A program made the position numbers and the translations under genes. The notes below the pieces were generated by a model. It ran no database searches, was not told the DNA's origin, and saw only the letters and a list, made by a program, of their open reading frames with translations. From Pseudomonadota bacterium (GTDB lineage: Bacteria > Pseudomonadota > Gammaproteobacteria > Burkholderiales > Thiobacillaceae), in the NCBI GenBank assembly GCA_021780975.1, contig JAJXXS010000058.1, positions 1 through 5,243 on the forward strand: 5,243 bases of DNA, in the 5' to 3' direction. Below are positions 1 through 4,903 of the stretch, one piece after another (positions within the stretch are counted from its first letter, which is position 1; each line of letters starts with the position of its first letter).

Positions 1-840
1 TATGCCTTGACGTTCAACGTCAGCTACGGCTCCAGCGTTACCAACGCATCGAACGCCACGAGCATCGAGCAGGCCTTCAATGATGCGATCACCTTCTATC
101 AGAACACTTTTACCAACAACGTCACCATCAACCTCAACGTGGGTTGGGGCTATGTGGGTTCGACCCAGATTGCCAGCGGTGCGTTGGGGGAAAGTTCCTT
201 CAGCCAGACCACCACGAATTTCTCCACCCTCCAGGGTGTTCTTCCCTCAACGGCACTGCCTCTCAGCGACCCCACCAACGGCGGCTCGATCTATCTGAGC
301 TTCGCCAATGCCAGGGTTCTCGGCTTGCTTCCGCGCGCGTATCGCTCCGCCCTCGATGGTTCGGTAGGGTTCGACAGCACGGCCAACTGGACCTTCGACC
401 CGACCCAGGGCGTGCAAGCGGGGACATACGACTTCATCGGTGTGGCCGAACATGAAATCTCCGAAGTGATGGGGCGCTACAGCGCCCTGCCCGGCCACGA
501 GTCGGTGCTCGACCTTTATCGCTATACGGCCAAGGGCACCCTCGACACCAGCGGCACCAACGCCTACTTTTCCACCGACAGGGGCGCGACCAAATCCTAT
601 TACTTCAATGGCACAAGCACAGGGGATCTGGGCGACTGGACTGGCCAGTCCAACGATGCCTTCAATTACGGAATCCTCGCGGGCACTGAACTGAAGGTGA
701 GTGCCACTGACCGTCAGGAGATGGCCAGCCTGGGCTACACCCTGGCCGCTCCGGTGCCGGAGCCGTCCGATGCCCTGCTGCTGCTTGCCGGCCTGGGCTT
801 GATCGGCTGGCGCGCGCGCCGGATGCCGCGGGGCAGCTAG
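1..840 (+). CDS. PEP-CTERM-anchored zincin-like metalloprotease (5' end outside the window)
   Basis: The frame is open from base 1 (Tyr-Ala-Leu-Thr...), so the TTG at 7 is not a convincing start. The true start and signal peptide should lie to the left. The visible 279 residues match, from memory, the family NCBI calls NF038122 metalloproteases. The metal-site helix reads AEHEISEVMGR, with its first His codon at 451. It is followed by the family-typical LDLYRY segment (from about 511), a GDLGDW segment (about 625-642), and the DAFN and LGY blocks. The second His of a standard HExxH motif is Glu here. The C-terminus is a textbook PEP-CTERM sorting signal: VPEPS (from 754), a Leu/Gly-rich membrane helix, then an RARR basic tail. 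Known biology: such proteins cross by Sec and are processed by an exosortase at the inner membrane. Protease activity is inferred, and the substrate is unknown. Confidence 0.85.
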   Translation, partial: YALTFNVSYGSSVTNASNATSIEQAFNDAITFYQNTFTNNVTINLNVGWGYVGSTQIASGALGESSFSQTTTNFSTLQGVLPSTALPLSDPTNGGSIYLSFANARVLGLLPRAYRSALDGSVGFDSTANWTFDPTQGVQAGTYDFIGVAEHEISEVMGRYSALPGHESVLDLYRYTAKGTLDTSGTNAYFSTDRGATKSYYFNGTSTGDLGDWTGQSNDAFNYGILAGTELKVSATDRQEMASLGYTLAAPVPEPSDALLLLAGLGLIGWRARRMPRGS

Positions 841-850
841 GGCGCCCGGC

Positions 851-942
851 TGCCGGGGTTCCGGCAAACCTTGTCGAGAACCTGCCGCCTACCGCAGGCG
901 GCGGCCGCCCGGCGGCGGCAAAAATTTCCCTGCTGATCAGGG
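851..942 (+). terminator. hairpin cluster after the protease gene, possible transcription end
   Basis: Three perfect inverted repeats lie in tandem. TGCCGG/CCGGCA is at 851-856/861-866 with a GGTT loop. GCCGCCT/AGGCGGC is at 884-890/896-902 with a 5-nt loop. CCCTG/CAGGG is at 928-932/938-942 and is followed by TGTTT. None has a long T tract on the + strand, so efficient intrinsic termination is uncertain. They could equally protect the 3' end of the mRNA. On the minus strand the last hairpin is followed by AAATTTTT, but no minus-strand gene is evident. Confidence 0.35.
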
Positions 943-1053
943 TGTTTCCGGCCGCGGGCTGGCGGGCCCGGGTCTTGCGTGTTCAAGCTCAGAAGCCTGG
1001 CTCCGTGTGGCGTGTGCCGCCGGAAGCCGGCCCTTGCAGAAGGAGCTGAGCCC

Positions 1054-1176
1054 ATGAGCGCAATCGTTTTCATCCTCCTCGCGGCCCTGGCGGTCTGGTA
1101 CGTGATGGCCGCCACTCCCGGCGGTTCCGCGGGCGACGAAACCTATTACAAGGACCGCGACCTGCTCGACGAGTAG
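1054..1176 (+). CDS. 40-residue single-pass membrane protein, function unknown
   Basis: ATG at 1054 is preceded by AAGGAG at 1040-1045, an 8-nt spacing and one of the best ribosome sites in the window. This start is preferred over the in-frame GTG at 979, which would add 25 residues of unlikely composition (Cys-, Arg- and Pro-rich). Residues 3-20 form one hydrophobic helix (Ile, Val, Phe, Leu, Ala, Trp, Tyr). A short Gly/Ser/Pro linker follows, and then a charged C-terminal tail with a YYKDRD segment ending in DE. There is no signal-peptidase or lipobox motif. It sits alone between two hairpin regions, so it is probably its own short transcript. I do not recognise the family. It could be an accessory subunit or regulator of a membrane complex, but nothing in the sequence names a partner. 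Confidence 0.65.
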   Translation: MSAIVFILLAALAVWYVMAATPGGSAGDETYYKDRDLLDE

Positions 1177-1180
1177 GGGC

Positions 1181-1204
1181 GGCCGCCCGTGTTGGCGGGC
1201 GGCC
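1181..1204 (+). terminator. GC-rich hairpin after the small membrane-protein gene
   Basis: A perfect 9-bp inverted repeat pairs 1181-1189 with 1196-1204. It can be extended by one G-T wobble pair to leave a 4-nt loop. It starts 4 nt after the stop codon at 1174-1176. The following bases (TGTGGTAGTCT) are only weakly T-rich, so this may be an imperfect terminator or an mRNA-stabilising stem. It also lies 46 nt before the MATE start and could influence that gene. Confidence 0.45.
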
Positions 1205-1250
1205 TGTGGTAGTCTGCCGGCGCGCTGTTCTCAACCACCCTTGCCCCTGC

Positions 1251-2591
1251 ATGAGGAAGCCGTCGCCGACCGGCGAGCTGATCCGGCTCGCCTGGCCGGT
1301 CTACATCGCCCAGATCGCCATGATGGCCAACGGTGTGGTCGACACCGTCATGGCGGGGCGGCTCTCGGTCGTCGATCTGGCCGCGGTTGGCATCGGCGCT
1401 TCCATCCAGGTCACCATACTGATGTCGCTGACCGGCGTGCTGCTTGCGCTCCCGCCCCTGATCGCCCATCTGCACGGCGCCGGGCGGCCGGCCGAGATCG
1501 GCCGCGAGGTGCAGCAGAGCCTGTGGGTGTCGCTGGCGCTCTGCATCGCCGCCGTCATCCTGCTGCGCCACCCGCACCCCTTCATCGCGCTGGCGGAACT
1601 GCAGCCGGCGGTCGAGAGCAAGGTGCGCGCCTACCTCGACGCCTCGGCGTGGGGGGCGCCCGCCGTCTTCGCCTTCCGCACGTTTTTCGGCCTGCTCATG
1701 GGCATCGGCCGCCCGCGCCTGGCGATGAACTTCAATCTCGCCGCGCTCGCGCTCAAGCCGCTGTTGAACGCCGTGTTCATGTATGGCCTCTGGGGGTTGC
1801 CAGCGCTGGGCGGCCCTGGATGCGCGGTGGCGACGGCCGTCGATTACTGGCTGATAGGGGTGGCGGCCTGGGCTTGGTGCCTGGGCAGCCCCGAATACGC
1901 CACGCTCAAGCTGCGGCAACGTTTGAGCCTGCCGGACTGGCAGGTCATCGCGGCCTTCCTGCGGCTGGGGGTGCCCATCGCGCTCACCTTCATCGCCGAT
2001 GTGAGCGCCTTCACCTTCATGGCGCTGTTCATCGCGCGCCTGGGCCCGGTCATGTCGGCCGCCCACCAGATCGCCGCCAATCTGGCCGCCTTCGCCTTCA
2101 TCCTGCCGCTCTCCATTGGCAACGCCACGGCGATATTGGCCGGACGGGCGCTCGGGGCGGGGAATCCACGGCGCGCGCGGCAGATGAGCTGGCGCGGGAT
2201 ACGCCTGGGGCTGGCGTGCGGGCTTGCGGTCAGTTCGATATTCTGGCTCGGCGCGGGCGGGATCGCCGCCCTCTACACGGCCAACGCCCAGGTGCGGGCG
2301 GTGGCGGCGCACCTGATCGTGCTGGTCGGCTGCTACCACCTCGCAGATGCCTTGCAGGCCGTGGCGGTCAACGCCTTGCGCGGCTACAAGAAGTCGACGA
2401 TCCCCATGCTCATCTACACCACCGGCCTGTGGGGTCTGGGCCTCGGCGGCGGCGTGGCGCTGGGCTTGACGAACGCATGCGGACCGCCGCGCGGCGCCGC
2501 AGGCTTCTGGCTGGCGGCCGTGACCAGCCTGGGGCTGGTCGGCGCTGCGGTCGCGCTTTATCTGGATCGGGTCAGCCGCCGCGCCCTGTAG
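1251..2591 (+). CDS. norM: MATE-family multidrug/cation antiporter, NorM type
   Basis: This 446-residue integral membrane protein of normal MATE length is predicted to export cationic drugs in exchange for Na+ or H+ across the inner membrane. It aligns from end to end with remembered E. coli NorM/YdhE. Shared blocks are VDTVMAG (residues 30-36), WGAP (134-137), GVPIAL (240-245), AHQIA (271-275) and LRGYK (376-380), with an AGFW block near the C-terminus. About twelve hydrophobic segments are visible in two halves. Of the three acidic cation-site residues known in Vibrio NorM, two are kept (D31 and D366). The third, usually Glu, is Asp at 250. The start is ATG 1251 because it reproduces the NorM N-terminus. 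An in-frame GTG at 1206 would begin beside the hairpin. Neither start has a clear Shine-Dalgarno sequence, so translation may be weak. The gene is markedly GC-rich (46 of 60 bases in the line from 1441). The symbol reflects family similarity; substrates are unknown. Confidence 0.93.
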   Translation: MRKPSPTGELIRLAWPVYIAQIAMMANGVVDTVMAGRLSVVDLAAVGIGASIQVTILMSLTGVLLALPPLIAHLHGAGRPAEIGREVQQSLWVSLALCIAAVILLRHPHPFIALAELQPAVESKVRAYLDASAWGAPAVFAFRTFFGLLMGIGRPRLAMNFNLAALALKPLLNAVFMYGLWGLPALGGPGCAVATAVDYWLIGVAAWAWCLGSPEYATLKLRQRLSLPDWQVIAAFLRLGVPIALTFIADVSAFTFMALFIARLGPVMSAAHQIAANLAAFAFILPLSIGNATAILAGRALGAGNPRRARQMSWRGIRLGLACGLAVSSIFWLGAGGIAALYTANAQVRAVAAHLIVLVGCYHLADALQAVAVNALRGYKKSTIPMLIYTTGLWGLGLGGGVALGLTNACGPPRGAAGFWLAAVTSLGLVGAAVALYLDRVSRRAL

Positions 2592-2628
2592 AGTGGTGGC
2601 GCCTGAGGCACGCCCGCGCCGCAACTAT

Positions 2629-2656
2629 TTGCAATGCGCACAGTTCCAGCCAAAAT
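2629..2656 (+). promoter_or_regulatory. possible sigma-70 promoter for the GST gene
   Basis: TTGCAA at 2629-2634 and CAAAAT at 2651-2656 are separated by 16 nt. Each matches 4 of 6 consensus bases, within a local AT-rich patch between two GC-rich genes. The predicted RNA would start near 2663 and leave about 75 nt of leader before the GST gene. This is pattern matching only. Confidence 0.3.
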
Positions 2657-2738
2657 CTCGTGGGCGTTTTCGGCTTCATTGCCCTGTTGATGCCTGGAGG
2701 GACATGCCCGCGGTTCGGCAGGCCACAAGAAAGGATGG

Positions 2739-3353
2739 ATGGTGATCATTTTTTATCGCATACCCAGCGACAGCCCGAATGTCCGCAAGGTGGCTATCAT
2801 GCTGGCAGAAACCGGGCTGCCGTGCACGGTGCAGACGGTCCCCAAGCGGGACGGCGAGCGTGCGGCCGACGAGCTTCTCCGTGTCAGTCCCAACGGCACG
2901 GTGCCCGCCATCGTGGACCAGGAAACCGGCGCCACGCTCTTCGAATCCGGAGCCATTCTCTATTACCTGGCGACCAAGAGCGGCAAGCTGCTCCCCGCCG
3001 ACCTGGCGGCGCGCGGCGAAGTCATGAAGTGGCTGATGTTCGAAGTGGCCAACATGGGCCCGGCCATGAGCGAGCTTTACCACTACCTGTTGTCGGACAC
3101 GGCGGACGAGGCCGTCATGGGACGCTACCGGCGCAAGCTCGCCCAATTCTGCGCGATCCTCGACCGCCAGCTGGCGGGGCGTGAATATCTCTGCGGCGAA
3201 TGCTCCATCGCCGATATTGCGATCTTCCCCTGGTCCGCCATCATCGAATTCATGGCCGAGATCAGTCTTGACGATTACCCCAACCTGAAGGTCTGGGTGG
3301 ATGTCATGAATCGCCGCCGCGCGATCTGCGGCGAAGCGCGGCAGGGCGTGTAA
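2739..3353 (+). CDS. Glutathione S-transferase family protein, YfcG/Nu-like
   Basis: The 204-residue cytosolic protein has the two-domain GST layout. The thioredoxin-like half (about residues 1-80) contains PSDSPNVRK after the first strand, the cis-proline in TVPAIVD (P56) and the glutathione-contacting FESGAI (E69-S70). The all-helical half (about 90-204) contains the SIAD capping box (156-159). LFESGAI, SPN.xVPAIVD and SIADIA resemble E. coli YfcG, a Nu-class GST with disulfide-bond reductase activity. The N-terminal active-site loop has Ser and Asn rather than a catalytic Cys or Tyr, as in that class. Substrate is unknown; glutathione-dependent peroxide, disulfide or electrophile handling is inferred. 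AAAGGA (2730-2735) lies only 3 nt before ATG 2739 but 6 nt before GTG 2742. GTG would give an N-terminus closer to YfcG, so the start is uncertain by one codon. A 13-codon leader ORF (2704-2745) ends in a GTGA overlap with that GTG. Confidence 0.9.
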   Translation: MVIIFYRIPSDSPNVRKVAIMLAETGLPCTVQTVPKRDGERAADELLRVSPNGTVPAIVDQETGATLFESGAILYYLATKSGKLLPADLAARGEVMKWLMFEVANMGPAMSELYHYLLSDTADEAVMGRYRRKLAQFCAILDRQLAGREYLCGECSIADIAIFPWSAIIEFMAEISLDDYPNLKVWVDVMNRRRAICGEARQGV

Positions 3354-3639
3354 CCAGGCTGCTTCGACGCGGCCTTGGTGGCAGGGTATCGATCAACGCA
3401 GCTGCCTTGCTTGGCAGACAGTCAGACCGCGGGCGATATTGGAATTATTGTGCGGTGTTACTGTCGCTATGTTATTGAGGCAGCACCCAGAGGCGGCACC
3501 CAGGTTTTTCCAGCCGCCTATCACTGTAACGAAGACCGGCGCACGCGGGCGTAAAGCTGGCGCAGCCTTCAGGTTCTAGCCGCCTGATGCAGATGCAGGC
3601 TCAAGCCTGTCAGCGTCTCTTGCGCCATTGGAGACCGAG
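3354..3639. other. intergenic region with AT-rich core, tandem repeat and dyads
   Basis: No coding frame is convincing in these 286 bases. The core is the most AT-rich part of the window (29 of 60 bases are G or C in the line from 3421). It contains a 4-of-6 match to a -10 box, TATGTT at 3468-3473, but no good -35 at a normal distance, so no promoter is called. A small stem, CTGCC/GGCAG (3402-3406/3413-3417), lacks a T tract and is a poor terminator for the GST gene. A 13-bp tandem repeat (3478-3503) and two dyads follow: TCAGG-N9-CCTGA (3569-3587) and CAGGCT-CA-AGCCTG (3596-3609). The latter lies 30 nt before the cupin start. The cupin promoter is probably here. Confidence 0.5.
3478..3503. 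repeat. two abutting 13-bp direct repeats
   Basis: Units AGGCAGCACCCAG (3478-3490) and AGGCGGCACCCAG (3491-3503) differ at one base and touch without a spacer. They sit just after the AT-rich core, upstream of the cupin gene. They may be a regulator site or a chance or replication-slippage duplication. Confidence 0.6.
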
Positions 3640-4056
3640 ATGGATATGAAGATCTACCGAGTCGGGTCAAGGCCTTCTGTTAAGGGGCCCGAAGAGCATT
3701 TCACAGGAAACGTCCGCATCGACGCGCTCTTTGACCGAGCCGAACCGGCGCGCACTTCGGCTGCCCTCGTCACATTCGAACCGGGAGCGAGGTCCGACTG
3801 GCATACGCATCCTCTGGGGCAGCATTTGATCGTTACCGCCGGCTGTGGCTGGACGCAGTGCTGGGGTGGGCCAAAGAAGGAGATCCGGGCGGGTGACGTC
3901 GTTTTCTGCAATTGTGGCCGGAAGCATTGGCACGGCGCCACCGACACGACGAGCATGAGCCACATTGCCATACAAGAATGGCTCGATGGCACGCCGGTCA
4001 ACTGGCTGGAGAAGGTTACCGATGACCAGTACCTGTCGCCTATGGAATCCGACTAA
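3640..4056 (+). CDS. Single-domain cupin, hydroxynitrile-lyase-like
   Basis: The protein is 138 residues, the usual length of small one-barrel cupins. GGAG at 3630-3633 is 6 nt before ATG 3640, which favours this start over the upstream in-frame TTG at 3628 and the later ATG at 3646. It strongly resembles the Granulicella-type manganese cupin (R)-hydroxynitrile lyases as remembered. Metal ligands H55, H57, Q61 and H96 correspond with a constant offset of 2 to H53, H55, Q59 and H94 of that enzyme. Neighbouring active-site positions A42, V44, H108 and Q112 are also kept. Typical blocks are RVGS, VTFEPGARSDWHTHPLGQ, TAGCGW and HWHGAT. No signal peptide is present. Unusual are Cys90 and Cys92 in the loop before the last His ligand, plus Cys69 and Cys74. 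The gene is 50 nt upstream of the hydrolase gene and probably shares its mRNA. Cyanohydrin cleavage is possible, but most relatives have no proven function. Confidence 0.88.
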   Translation: MDMKIYRVGSRPSVKGPEEHFTGNVRIDALFDRAEPARTSAALVTFEPGARSDWHTHPLGQHLIVTAGCGWTQCWGGPKKEIRAGDVVFCNCGRKHWHGATDTTSMSHIAIQEWLDGTPVNWLEKVTDDQYLSPMESD

Positions 4057-4106
4057 CCGCGCAAAGCAACCTAAAAGCTTTTCAACAAGACCGCATGGAG
4101 AGCGTC

Positions 4107-4799
4107 ATGGGAAAAATTGTCAGCTACACACGGCCGGATGGCCGCACTTCGAACGCCTATCTGGTCGAGCCGACCAAGGGCGGCAACGCGCCGGGTATCG
4201 TCGTCATCCAGGAATGGTGGGGGCTCAACGATCAGATCAAGGGCGTCGCCGAGAAGCTGGCCGCAGCCGGCTACCGCGCGTTGGTACCCGATCTCTATCG
4301 CGGCAAGCTTGCGTTGGAGGCGAACGAAGCCGAGCACCTGATGAATGATCTGGACTTCGCCGATGCGGCGGGGCAGGACATCCGTGGTGCCGTGCAGTAC
4401 CTCAAGGCTACTGGCAGCGCGAAAGTCGGTGTCACCGGCTACTGCATGGGTGGCGCGCTGGCGTTACTGACGGCGGTGTTCGTGCCAGAGACCGACGCCA
4501 CCGTCGTGTGGTACGGCTATCCGCCGCTGGAGTATGTCGACGCCAGCAAGATTAAGGCACCACTGCTCGGCCACTGGTCTACGCAGGACCAGTTCTTCGC
4601 GATCAGCGGCGTAAGCGTGCTGGAAGAAAAACTGAAGGCGGCGGACGTGGACTTCGAATTCCATCGCTACGATGCCAAGCACGCGTTCGCGAACGAGGAG
4701 GCCGACACCAAGAACTTCCCCCCGATCGGCTATAACCGGGCCGCCGCCGAACTCGCGTGGCAACGCACCCTGACATTCTTCGGCAACAAGCTGCGTTGA
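4107..4799 (+). CDS. Dienelactone-hydrolase-family alpha/beta hydrolase
   Basis: The 230-residue cytosolic enzyme has the dienelactone hydrolase fold. Its Cys-Asp-His triad is visible: C113 in the nucleophile elbow GYCMGG, D161 in WSTQD and H192 in DAKHAFAN. The regulatory Glu of the family is E36 in QEWWGL. DLYRG (62-66) is also typical. GGAG at 4097-4100 is 6 nt before ATG 4107, whereas the in-frame ATG 4095 contains this ribosome site and has none of its own, so 4107 is preferred. In the Pseudomonas enzyme two arginines (R81 and R206) hold the dienelactone carboxylate. The second aligns with Asn196 here, and no Arg is evident in the region of the first. The substrate is therefore probably not a classical chloroaromatic dienelactone; a neutral lactone or ester is an inference. 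A perfect AAAAGCTTTT palindrome (4073-4082) lies in the gap after the cupin gene. No clear terminator follows before the TetR promoter. Confidence 0.92.
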   Translation: MGKIVSYTRPDGRTSNAYLVEPTKGGNAPGIVVIQEWWGLNDQIKGVAEKLAAAGYRALVPDLYRGKLALEANEAEHLMNDLDFADAAGQDIRGAVQYLKATGSAKVGVTGYCMGGALALLTAVFVPETDATVVWYGYPPLEYVDASKIKAPLLGHWSTQDQFFAISGVSVLEEKLKAADVDFEFHRYDAKHAFANEEADTKNFPPIGYNRAAAELAWQRTLTFFGNKLR

Positions 4800-4869
4800 G
4801 TCCCATTCCCGCCCTCGAAGCAACCTGACTGGAGCCCAGGACGCGCAAGAGGCCGGCACCCATGCACCC

Positions 4870-4897
4870 TTGACACATACCGACCAGTATGTATCAT
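4870..4897 (+). promoter_or_regulatory. sigma-70 promoter of the TetR-family gene
   Basis: A perfect -35 box TTGACA (4870-4875) and a 5-of-6 -10 box TATCAT (4892-4897) are 16 nt apart. This is the best promoter match in the window. Transcription should begin around 4903-4905, on or next to the first ATG of the TetR gene (4904), so the message may have little or no leader. Confidence 0.7.
4872..4895. promoter_or_regulatory. operator-like palindrome inside the TetR promoter
   Basis: Perfect arms ACATAC (4875-4880) and GTATGT (4887-4892) flank the 6-nt spacer CGACCA. Two more base pairs (GA/TC) extend it after a single mismatch, giving 24 bp in all. It fills the spacer between the -35 and -10 boxes, where bound protein would block RNA polymerase. 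Size and place are typical of TetR-family autorepression sites; binding by the adjacent regulator is inferred. Confidence 0.65.
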
Positions 4898-4903
4898 GGG
4901 GGC

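Noticed and set aside
7..9. TTG as the start codon of the metalloprotease
   Set aside because: The frame stays open to base 1, no ribosome site can be seen, and starting here would leave an exported protein without a signal peptide.
247..867. 206-codon open frame on the minus strand opposite the protease
   Set aside because: No domain is recognisable and the opposite strand carries clear family motifs and a PEP-CTERM signal.
979..1053. GTG-started N-terminal extension of the small membrane protein
   Set aside because: It lacks a good ribosome site, whereas AAGGAG sits correctly before ATG 1054. The extension would also put a Cys/Arg/Pro-rich stretch before the membrane helix.
1146..2624. 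Long open frame of 492 codons on the minus strand
   Set aside because: It lies antisense to the MATE gene, is rich in Arg, Gln, His, Gly and Pro, and shows no recognisable domain. It is a shadow caused by high GC at third codon positions.
1241..3184. 647-codon open frame on the + strand spanning the MATE and GST genes
   Set aside because: It runs out of frame across two well-recognised genes and their gap, with Arg/Ala/Gly/His-rich low-complexity composition. It is a GC-driven shadow.
3402..3417. Intrinsic terminator for the GST gene
   Set aside because: The stem is only 5 bp and is followed by ACAGTCAG with no T run.
3445..3473. Promoter TTATTG-N17-TATGTT before the cupin
   Set aside because: The spacing is right and the -10 is fair, but the -35 matches only 2 of 6 bases, so it is mentioned only as part of the intergenic region.
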